A stretch of DNA of 64,000 nucleotides, from NCBI GenBank assembly GCA_023374025.1, contig SIJG01000027.1, positions 1,133,110-1,197,109 on the forward strand, in the 5' to 3' direction. Shown here one piece after another: positions 54,180 through 63,629 of this stretch (position 1 is the first letter of the stretch; every line of letters begins with the position of its first letter). This DNA comes from Heterodera schachtii. Taxonomy: Eukaryota > Nematoda > Chromadorea > Rhabditida > Heteroderidae. The notes below the pieces were generated by a model. It searched no databases, had not been told where the DNA came from, and saw only the letters and a program-made list of their open reading frames with translations. The translations under genes and the position numbers were made by a program.

Positions 54180-56500
54180 ATTTAAAAATTTAAGGAACTT
54201 AAAAAATAAAATGAAAAAATGAAAAAAAGAATCAAAAATTAAACAAATAAACAAATAAACCTAAAAAAATATATTAAACAACAAATCAAAATTTAAAATA
54301 TCAAAAAATGATCAATTAACAAAAAACCTTAAAAGTTCTATTATCTTTTTTTGCTCTAATATCCTGTTGAAAATTCAAAATTAAATTAAATTCTAATTAT
54401 TAAATAAACACAAATACTTAAAAAAATTATACATTACAATTTTTATAAATTGCAGATTAAAAAGACAACTTAAGCACAAAATTTTTAATTAAAATTTAAA
54501 AAGCAATTTATTATTTAATATTTAACTAAACTTATTGCTCAAAAATCATTGATGAATCAAAAAAACAAAATAAAAAAAGAAGCTAATGTTATATAAAAAA
54601 CGGAGCAAAAAGTATTAAAATAAAACTATTAACAATAGAAAGCATGTAATTAATTATTCCTAATTTGACGAGACACCAATTAACCGACGCAAACGGACGA
54701 ATTGCGAAGAAATGGAAAAAAGGAAAATAAAATAAATGAAAATTTTAACTTTTCGAGTTTTGTAATGTTTTTTTGTCACATGAATAAATATTTTGGTAAT
54801 TGCGCGGGATAAATTCGTATTTAACAATTTGGTGGTATTTTTATGTACATTTGGGTCCTTTTTGGAAAATTTTCATTAAAAACGAAACAAGAGCAAAAAA
54901 TGACGACTTTCGGAAACTTTAAAAATAAACAAATAAATGAAAAATTGTTTTTTTCCACTAAAAGCATTTAAAAATGATTTGAATTTGGCAGAAATTTTTT
55001 AAATTTGATTTTTAGTCACAGGGGAAAAAGAAAATCATTGCCTTCAAAAAGGGAAGGAGGAGTTAAAAAATAAATAATCAGAAATCTTATAAATTAAATA
55101 AATAACAATAAAATCTAAATAATAAAAGAAGAATTACCGAATTTCTTATTTTTTCAAGGGGAATAAAATATAATTAATTCTTCAATAAGCCAAAAAGCTG
55201 AAAAGATAATCTCTTCAAAATATTATTTACAAAATAATAAATGTTATTGAAAAGCGGAAAAATTACATTGCAAAAGTAATGAAATTGAAGATGTTAAAAT
55301 CAAAAAGGGCAATAATCTCGCATCTGCTTGTTTTTATACAGCCTGTACTGGACGATTGATAATAATATTTAAAAATTATTGTTTCTGTAATGTAACTAAT
55401 TTTACAATTAATATTTGACCACTTATTGGAATTTAAGAAAAAACGAAAAATAATCTACAAATAATTAAAAAAATAAAATTTGGATTGATGGAAGGTAATT
55501 CATATACAATATTTAAATGATTTACAACATGTTGTCTCAAAAATCGCCAGAAACCTAACTTTTGAAAAAATTCTCTTAAAAATTCAAAAAAGTAATGGCA
55601 ATTATTTAATTAAAATGAAAAACATATCCAACCAAAATTTAATAATTAAAAGATGAAAAAATTCAAAAATTTAAATTTAAAATTTAAAAATGAAGACTTA
55701 AATTGAAGAAATTTAACATATACATTTCAGAAGCTCAGACAATGAACGAGTAAATTTATATAAAAGTCAAATTTAATTAATAAATATAAAAAATAAGCAA
55801 ATATTGAATGTTTAAAAATGAAAACAAAAAATAAATTAAACATAAAAAGCAACAAATTAATACAACACATAATGATTATGCTTATCAAGGAACAGACAAA
55901 AAGACTTTTGAAAGAGAATGTTTAGCATTTTAATAATTTTCTGAAGATTAAAGAATGAATAAATAGAAGAGAAGCTTAATTAAAATAATCACAAATTAAA
56001 ACAAAAATAAAAATAATTTTTTTAAAAATTAAAAAGATAAAAAAATGCAAAAAATAAGAAAATATTTTTCTAAAGCACGGCAAAAATGACAAATAATCGA
56101 CAACAATCTCTAAATGATTATAAAATCAAAATAAATTCAACAATTTACACAAGATAAAAAGAATAATCAAAACTGACAAAATCTTAATTAAAAATATAAT
56201 AATTCATTAAATTATTTTAAAATATGGGAATTGTAAAATTTAGCATTCATCGAATTTAATTTTAAATAAAACCCAAACAAAATGAATAGAATTAAGAAGC
56301 ATTCCGTTGTTTGGGTCCACCCTTACGCAAATGCAAACGGACGTTGTGCCGAGAATTTAAAAAAGAATAGAAAAATTAATGAAAATAAAAAGCAATATGC
56401 ATTTTTGAAGAAAAAATAATTAAAATTAACTAAACGAATGAAAAAAGCAAAGCAAAGAAAAAGGAAGCAAATAAATAATAAATGGCAAGTCAAATTCGAT
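54180..56500. other. A-rich non-coding DNA
   Basis: Same composition as 40.7-52 kb. 'CCGAGAATTTAAAAAAGAAT' at 56350 is nearly identical to 40085, marking the far end of the duplicated surroundings. No gene supported. Confidence 0.5.
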
Positions 56501-56654
56501 GCTTAATTATTTGCGATAATTGTTGTGCCATCATTCGTCTTCCTTTTGTGTCCCCTCCTTTCACATGCCCTCTTTTTTTGCCGTTCCACTCATTGTACAC
56601 TTTTTACTGGCGATTGACCCAATCAACATGACCCTCCCCCTCCCCTCCCCCCCC

Positions 56655-57720
56655 CCCCATTTGTGCCGTCCCACCGCCCTCCGTCCATCAGATAAATTAT
56701 CATTCCATTCCATTCTCCGTTCTTCACTTTCGCCATCCGTTCATATTCTACGACCAACAATTAAATGTATCAATTCGTGGTGACCGAAGTTACAAAAGTA
56801 TCAATGATAGAAATATTTAAATCTAATAATTATTGAATTTTATTTGTTAAATAATAACTCAGGACTTAGCTTAACCTAAGTCAAATAAAGGAAACTTTCG
56901 TATTAAACGATAGCTCTACATATCCCTCTCTATCTTATGTAATTTTAAAAAACTATGAAAAATTTACGAGAAGTTGTAACCAAAAAATTTCGACAAATTT
57001 CGACTCAATAATTTTGTACATGAATTTTTTAAATTTTAATTCCTTAGTAACCTTTTTTCGGAAGAAATGATTAAAGTTTCCTCTATCATTCCGTTAAATT
57101 TCAAAAATTTTTTTATTGAGTTTCAAAAAAGTTGTGGACAAAATTATTGATCGAAATTTTCCTAAATTTTACTTATAAATTTTTGTAACTTACATAAGAT
57201 AGAGGGGGATATGTTGAGCTATCGTTTAACACGAAAGTTTCCTTTATTCGACTAAGGTTAAGAAAAGTTATGAGTTATTATTTAACAAATAAAATTCAAA
57301 TAATTATTAAATTTAAATAATTTTATCATTGATACTTTTGTAACTTCGCCACAAACCATATCAATGGTCAAAAATTTGTTTTAAATTACAAAGACTTGTT
57401 GGGGTGAACCAAAAAGTGCTGTAAAATTTATCCCTTGTTAAATGCTTTGCCTGCCGCAAATTTTTTTGTTTTTATCTTTTGCCTAAAATAACCTATAAAA
57501 AGTGGTTTTGTTGTTTTGGCTATGGACTATTTTATTCATATTTTTCTCCCATCCCATCTTTTTGGCACTCTTTTGGTCATTTCGAAGTGTTGACCACTCT
57601 CAAATTCAACATGGCTTCTCCAACCCAACAGAAGTTATTTTAACCAAAAAATTAAATTTAGATTATTTATTGACTCTCCTTGCTTAAGGGTCGCCAAAAG
57701 TGCAACAATTATTATTTTTC
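56655..57720. repeat. Duplicated repeat block, copy 2
   Basis: Near-identical to 38710-39720. The copy here is joined on its left to a C-run (about 56640-56653), the likely original context, whereas copy 1 is joined to the retrotransposon LTR. It includes the long-inverted-repeat element (56785-57350), which here carries about 30 extra bases in the loop. Confidence 0.8.
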
Positions 57721-57779
57721 TGATATTACTTCAAATAAAATTAATCAAATTTAACATAAGTATAGCAGGTACTTTTTTT

Positions 57780-57900
57780 CATACAACTTTTTCTAAAGTT
57801 GACCAAATTTGTTTAAATTTTATAGGCTAATAGAGAAAAGCTGGATCGAATAGTACCAAGAATGTAAAATTTGCTACCTATAAGCAAAGTTATGCCAAGT
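57780..57900. repeat. Foldback-family relic upstream of the Fic exon
   Basis: 'TTTTATAGGCTAATAGAGAA' and 'CGAATAGTACCAAGAATG' followed by 'CAAAGTTATGCCAAG' match the common foldback core. This stretch is absent from copy 1 at 40240, so it is an insertion difference between the duplicates. Confidence 0.45.
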
Positions 57901-58003
57901 TTTGTCTAAAAATTCGCTAAAATCGCGGATTTTATGAAACGCATAGCTGATCGAGCAATATTTATTAATAAATAATTCCTAATTGCTTCATCTATATTTT
58001 ATT

Positions 58004-58661
58004 ATGAACGTACAAGAACAACAACAACGTGATCGCGTTGAACGTGATCGTGTCGCGATCATCATGCGAGAGGCAATTCGATTGCAGCAGCACCCTAGCT
58101 CACCTTTTGAAGATGATGCACATAAATACCCTCACCCTGATCACGTACTTCATGTCGGGACAGTGGACTATTACGGTATAAAATGACTTAAATTCAATTT
58201 TTTCAATAGATAATATTTTCGCTAAAAGTTACAAAAAAATAAAATCGTGAAAGTTAATATTGAAAAAGGTTTTTATGCTTCAAATCCAATATATTGAGAA
58301 TTATATAATTAATATGAAAATTAAAATTGCAATGATTTTTTGATATATAATCAGTTTTTGGAATTAAATTAATAAAATATCGTCTTTTTAGAAAATCTCT
58401 GAACTTCATAAAGTCGCACTGCTTCCAGGGCGGCCTCTTTTCACTGGAGTGTATCGAGGGCAACTTAGGCCGGTCGAACGGGAGGTGCGGGTTGGTCAGC
58501 ACCATGCCGTTCCCAACCGTATGGTTAGGAGGCGGATGGAACAATTCACCGAATGGATGAATTTGGCCGATCCACGTTCGCGCAGGGGAAGTGCTCTAGG
58601 CGTGCAAAGATTCGCCGCGGAGTCTTTTTTTTACTTCGTATGTTCAATTTATGGGAAATAG
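58004..58661 (+). CDS. Fic-family gene, exons 1 and 2 (partial model)
   Basis: Exon 1 (58004 to about 58175) encodes MNVQEQQQ...TVDYYG, identical to 40354. The second open segment starts after TTTTTAG at 58392 and reads KISELHKVALLPGRPLFTGV, then YRGQLRPVEREVRVGQHHAV, PNRMVRRRMEQFTEWMN. The pattern G.YR..V.VG.H..P...V...M.....WMN is typical of the segment preceding the catalytic motif in Fic proteins, which transfer AMP or related groups to Ser/Thr/Tyr of target proteins. Splice phases between exon 1 (phase 1 at G|GTATAA) and 58392 (phase 0) do not agree; an acceptor at 58413 (ATAAAG|TCGCAC) would fit. The open frame ends at a stop after IYGK (58661), presumably beyond the real donor. The catalytic exon could be the one at 59735. 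Confidence 0.6.
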
Positions 58662-58854
58662 AGCTCTATATTATTAAAATGAAAATTTGGGCTTGGTCAA
58701 GTGTACTCAAAAAGTTGATTATTGAACTCTTGGTTGTAATTTTTGGATCTTACGAAATTTTATGAAATTTTGCGGTTAATAAAAAACAAATAGGATTATC
58801 GAATCAAGAATTAAAATTTGATCAATTTTGTGCAAAGTTATAGGTAAAAATTTT

Positions 58855-59335
58855 TGAGAATAGAAGGGGAAGGAAGTAGAAAGGGGAAGAGGAAGGAAAA
58901 TGGGAACGAAGCGGCAAGGAGGGGGAAGAGAAAGAAAAGAGGAGAGAAGAGGAGTAGGAGGGAAGGGGACGAATAAATTAAGAGAAAGGGGAAGAGGAGG
59001 GAAGAGAACGGGAAGAGGTGGGAACTCTGCTCTTCCCTCCCTCTTTCCTTTCATATTTCCCTCCCATTCCTCTTTCCCTTCCTATTCCCTCCCCGTCGTC
59101 TTTCCTCCTTTTCAACTACCTCTTCCCCCTCCCTCACTCACCTCTTCCCTCCTTTTTCCCTTCCTCTTCCCCTTACTTTCTCTCCTTTTAGTCCTCTTCT
59201 TGCAAAATTTAGTTGGGTAACTAATTATTCCATCCCCCTCCTATTCCCACCTCTCCTCCTCCTCTTTCTATTACTATTCCATTTCCTCTTGTTTTCCATT
59301 ACTCTTCGCTCCTCTACCGCTTCCTCTATCCTCTT
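58855..59335. repeat. Polypurine to polypyrimidine switch (inverted-repeat-like)
   Basis: Bases 58860-59027 are almost pure purine (GGGGAAGAGGAAGG type) and 59028-59335 almost pure pyrimidine (CTCTTCCCTCCCTCTTTCC type). The two halves can pair as a large imperfect hairpin. Open frames here are low-complexity artefacts. It lies between the Fic N-terminal exon and the catalytic exon. Confidence 0.85.
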
Positions 59336-59625
59336 CCTAGTGGTATCATTCGAAAGCTCTTCAATGCTCTATTCGGCTTACAACAAAATATTTTTTGTCT
59401 TGTGAAAAGGTTATTAAGAAAAAAAATTCGTTTTCGCTATTTTCATGTAGAATATTTTTGGTAATCGTCTAATTGCTAAGCAATAGCTTAGAAACAGCTT
59501 TTAAACATGTAAGCTTTCGAATGATATCAACAATATTGGCTTTGGTTGACAAAGAAAAAAGTATAGTCCAACAACCATGCTGGGGCCCAAACGTGTGGGG
59601 CTCAACTGACATAAACCGAAAGAGG
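59336..59625. mobile_element. Truncated foldback element (GGCGCCCAACTG family)
   Basis: 'GTGGTATCATTCGAAAGCTC', 'TATTAAGAAAAAAAATTCG' and the right end 'CATGCTGGGGCCCAAACG...GCTCAACTGACATAAACC' match 5088-5852 without its nested insertion. The left inverted repeat is missing, replaced by the pyrimidine tract. Confidence 0.6.
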
Positions 59626-59734
59626 AGGATACAGTAGAGAAAGGGGATGAGAGGGAATAGGAGAAAAGAGTAATGGAAAGAGGAGGAAACTAAGAGGAAG
59701 GGGAGGGAAAAGCCCCTGGTATTTTTTATTAATT

Positions 59735-59915
59735 TAAGGTAAAAATCCATGGCTTCGCAGACGCCAATGGGCGCACGGGGAGATTGTTACTAATGCTAAT
59801 CCTCAGGCGTTGTGGTTACCCAACATTCACGCTCTCTGAGGAATTAAGAATGCGTTTCAACAGAGAGCTGGATGCTTCGACTGAAAACCAACTATTACGG
59901 TATAAAATGACTTAA
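59735..59915 (+). CDS. Fic catalytic-core exon (HGFADANGRTGR)
   Basis: After ATTTAAG at 59732-59738 the frame reads VKIHGFADANGRTGRLLLML then ILRRCGYPTFTLSEELRMRF and NRELDAST. The Fic signature HxFx(D/E)GNGRxxR is matched with H (59748-59750), F, N, R and final R in place; the first Gly is Ala. His acts as general base and the Asn-Gly-Arg segment binds the nucleotide phosphates in characterised Fic enzymes. The frame closes at LLRYKMT and stop (59913-59915). The last ten or so bases before GTATAAAATG are identical to the end of exon 1 at 58170, showing a duplication junction within the exon, so the true C-terminus may be lost. It probably belongs with the exons at 58004-58661, across a transposon-filled intron. 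Confidence 0.7.
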
Positions 59916-60345
59916 ATTCAATTTTTCCAATAGATAATATTTTCGCTAAAAGTTAAAAAAAAGAAAATCGTGAAAGTTAATATTGAAAAAGGTTTTTATG
60001 CTTCAAATCCAATATATTGAGAATTATATAATTAATATGAAAATTAAAATTGCAATGATTTTTTGATATATAATCAGTTTTTGGAATTAAATTAATAAAA
60101 TATCGTCTTTTTAGAAAATCTCTGAACTTCATAAAGTCGCACTGCTTCCAGGGCGGCCTCTTTTCACTGGAGTGTATCGAGGGCAACTTAGGCCGGTCGA
60201 ACGGGAGGTGCGGGTTGGTCAGCACCATGCCGTTCCCAACCGTATGGTTAGGAGGCGAATGGAGCAACACATCGAATGGATGAATTTAGCCGATCCACTT
60301 TCGCGCAAGGGAAGCGCTCTCAGCGTGCAATCGCAGCTGTGTTTT
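59888..60345 (+). pseudogene. Duplicated Fic segment: end of exon 1, intron and exon 2
   Basis: From ACTATTACGGTATAAAATGA the sequence repeats 58168-58610 with few changes. The second exon frame (60115 to about 60340) reads the same YRGQLRPVEREVRVGQHHAV, with MEQHIEWMNLADPLSRKGSA replacing MEQFTEWMNLADPRSRRGSA. No complete first exon precedes it, as it is pasted onto the catalytic exon at 59899. No catalytic exon of the same type follows; a different one lies at 60690. Confidence 0.65.
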
Positions 60346-60689
60346 TTCTTCGTATGTTCATTATGGAAAATTAGAGTGCGATTATTATTAATGAATAATT
60401 CAAGTTTTGTCAATTTGTACTCAAAAAGTTGATTATTTGTTATTTTGGCTGCATCGATTTAGTCAACTTTTTTGATTTTTTAAAGTCAATGCATCTGCCT
60501 AAATTTTTCAAAATTCTGTGACAAAAATTAATTTTTTTAAGAATTTTAGAGGTACATTTTCAAAAAAATATAATAAAATTTTCATAAAAAATTTTTTAAT
60601 TTAGGGAAAAATGCTAAAAAATCCAAAATATGTACCAAATATGTATAAAACCCCCGAAATATATATAAAAACGCAAATTTCACGGAAAT

Positions 60690-60939
60690 TCTGTTCTAAA
60701 GGTGTGGGCCCACCCGTGGAAGTAATGGAAATGGCCGAAGCGCCCGCGTGGTTATGAGCTCTGTGTTGGTGAGGGCGGGCCTCAACACTTTGGTGCTCCA
60801 GCCGCAAGAACGTCAAAATTACGACAACTTCCTTCAACTCGAAATTTGGGCGATCTCAGAACATTTATTAATTTTCTCATGCTTCAATATCAGTCATTGG
60901 GTTGGTTTATTTTTTAGGCTTTTGAACAAATCAATTTAA
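60690..60939 (+). pseudogene. Second Fic catalytic-core fragment, frameshifted in the active-site motif
   Basis: The frame ending at 60939 reads GNGRSARVVMSSVLVRAGL then NTLVLQPQERQNYDNFLQLE, matching the GNGRxxR half of the Fic motif and the helix after it. The expected His-Pro (CACCCG, 60711-60716) lies in a different frame: 13 rather than 12 bases separate the His codon from the GGA of GNGR, so one base has been gained. Sequence differs strongly from the 59735 exon, so it is a different Fic paralogue. The tail (HWVGLFFRLLNKSI) is probably read-through. Dead unless the shift is removed by splicing. Confidence 0.65.
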
Positions 60940-62870
60940 TGTAAGAGAGATTCGGGTTTTACTCGTTTGATTGCCGAAGCCCTAAGATTTCATTATTTCA
61001 CATTTATTTCATTTTTGCGTTTAATTCCCTTTTACTGATTGTACCGCCCTTCCCGACGATAATTGATCAATCACATTCATTTCATCGCTTTTTACACCAT
61101 TCAGTAAGTTAACTGTCCTCAGTCGTTCCCGAGAATAAAGCCACATTTGTCTATTGTGTGTGTCCATCAAGAGTGGGATGGGATTCCCGGTCTTGATCAA
61201 CAAATGGAGCCCCTCCTTCGGGAATATATGGCAACCCTAGAGCTCCCCCAATTATTCCTCATTTCTAATTGGCTCCCAGCGTCCCAATAGACCACCCGCT
61301 GCGCGACGACGCGCTTCTTTAATAAAAGTAGTGATGGCATCTACCCTCTAATTTTTTAAAATAGTGCGGTGAAAATATGCTAGAAAGCAAAAAAAAAGAA
61401 TCAAAAATGTATTTTTAATTTGTTTTTGGAGCTTTGGATAGTAAGGGGTTTGTGTTAATATTTCATACTTCTTACCCCCCCCCCCTCCGGTTGCACTTTA
61501 TCTCTTATGATTTACTGATTCATTCTCAGAAGTACGATCGCCATAGTGAAGCGCAACAGAAGCCATTTACGGAGGAAGGCACCATTACTGAACGGACGGA
61601 CGGACGGACAATTAACGCGGAAAACGAATTAAGTGTATCAATGCGACTTAAATAAATACTAGAGATTTTTATGTTAACATTACTTACTGCCTTATCTTCT
61701 GCCTCTTTCTCTTTGTTTGAATCTTTTCCCACTGTTCAAATTTATCGTATCCTACAATACATTTGCAGATTTTGTGACGCTTATTCAATTTGTTGTTTTT
61801 CCTATTTTGTTTGACGATCTCTGAACAGCACCGTTTCATCCAAAATTCGGCCTTTGTTTTATTACTTTGTTTTTCCAAATGAGGCGACAATTGTTCCCCT
61901 AAATTCACTTTCTCTTCCTTTTTTTACTTTGGTTGAATTGAACACCGCCAAAATGAATTAACGAATGCCCCGGGGCAGATTTTGCTAATGAAGTAGAAAG
62001 TAAATACAAAAACTAATTATTTCACAATATAAAAGAATCATTTTAATTTTCAATTTTTTACCAAAATAAATCAGCTTCAATCCACTCTTTCTTGCTCTCC
62101 TTTCTTTTTCTCTCAATTTTTTCGCTCTTTTTCTCTTGGGGAAAGCATGACAGACTGATGAGTGATGAACAGAGACAATGCACACTCTTTGGCGGAGAGA
62201 AAAAACAGTGGGTGAAGAGAGTTGGGGGTGTGGGGCAGACGCAGACGAGCAGAGCGAAATTGGTCGGACTATACAAAATTCTTTTCTATAAATTAAGGCA
62301 AAAACCAATCAACATAAATTCTTTTGTTTTTGTTTTCATTTAAATATCAATTTTATATTTCACTTCTCTTTCTCTCCATATTTCTATTTCATTTTGATTA
62401 AAGAAAAAGGTGTACAAAATTAGTGAATAAAAGTTTTGATTGATGGGGAAACAATTAATTCCCCCTTTTGTCCTCAAATGAAAATTTAGAATTAAATGAT
62501 GATGATATGATATAATAATGCGACATCCATTAATTTCCTTTTCCAAACGTTTAAGAGTAAATTTTATTATTCTTTCAATTTAAATATGCATAATTTTCAT
62601 ATTTTTTGCTTTTCTTTCCTAAATTCTCATAAATTTAAATTTAAATTAATATTTTTAGTAATTTTTTCAAACATTTCTTATTATTATATTTTTCTTTTTC
62701 CAAAATATTTCTTCATAGTTAAGGCCATCAATATTTTGTCTGAAAATGTCAATTATTTTTTTAATATTAATTTTTTTTCTTTCAATAATTCTTTTTTTGT
62801 TTTTATTTTTGCCTATAATTTATTTATTAAGAATTAGAGATTTCCAAAAAACATTTGGCCTAATTCCCTA
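60940..62870. other. Spacer, no gene recognised
   Basis: A minus-strand open stretch at 61203-61021 (MDTHNRQMWLYSRERLRTVN) has coding-like composition but no known domain. ACGGACGGACGGAC at 61596-61610 is a short tandem repeat. 61480-61495 is a C-run. Frames at 62058-62343 overlap on both strands without domain features. Otherwise AT-rich. Confidence 0.4.
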
Positions 62871-62874
62871 TATT

Positions 62875-63110
62875 TATGATCAGTTTTATCGACCTGCCAC
62901 CGTTACTCCATTTGTTGGCCATCCAACAGGAGCAAAAACAGAAGCAGCAGCAGCAGAACAACGGGTGGCTGATCGATCATTGATTAATGAATGCTTTTAA
63001 TGATTATTTCAAATTAACGCATTTTAATACAAATTAATTGCAGAAATAATGTCGACACGAACAATGTCACGAACGAAATGACCTTGTCTTCGTCGGATGG
63101 CATATAAATG
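62875..63110 (+). CDS. Possible upstream exons of the forkhead gene (Gln-rich)
   Basis: One frame over 62883-62976 reads FIDLPPLLHLLAIQQEQKQK then QQQQNNGWLIDH, a Gln-rich stretch common in transcription factors; another frame (62746-63000) is also open but starts with a low-complexity hydrophobic run. After TTGCAG at 63046 the frame NNVDTNNVTNEMTLSSSDGI runs to a stop. Both lie upstream of the forkhead exons on the same strand. The join is not resolved. Confidence 0.3.
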
Positions 63111-63629
63111 AATCTGAAAAGGGTCAAATGCGTACCAGCCTTTTTTGGACGCCAAATTCAATATAAAATTTTATTTATTTTCAGCGTTTTTAGTTCTTTG
63201 TTGCTAAACAACAAATGCAAATTAAATCCTCAGTATCGCCCCTATTTGGGCATTAGCGAAAGTTTTTTAAAATAATTTTTATTTATTTGTCCTTTCTATG
63301 TCAGAAATCCGTGGTTTTTTTGTTTGCATCCTTTTGTATAAAGTTTATGAATTTTGCAGAAAAAAATACTTCCAAATTATAATTATATTATGCTTATATT
63401 TGCATCCGGGTTAAGCATTTTGCACGTGCAAATGAAACCCAAACGATGCATTAAATTTATATAAATGTCAAAATAGCAATGGAAAAAAATACGTAAGCAG
63501 CTCCAATGTTACAAATATGTTGTGTATTGTTACCTCTCAATTTTTAATATAATTTTATTTATGAATAATTGTTTTAATAAAATAAAATTATTTTTTATAA
63601 ATTTAAATTTAAAAACTGAAAAGCAATGA

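Noticed and set aside
58776..59220. Basic/Arg-Gly-rich and Pro-Leu-rich open frames
   Set aside because: They are translations of the purine/pyrimidine tract; low complexity with no homology pattern.
62746..63000. ORF with N-terminal hydrophobic segment as a secreted or membrane protein
   Set aside because: The hydrophobic part is translated AT-rich low-complexity DNA (runs of Phe/Leu/Ile); the downstream Gln-rich frame in another phase looks more like real coding sequence.
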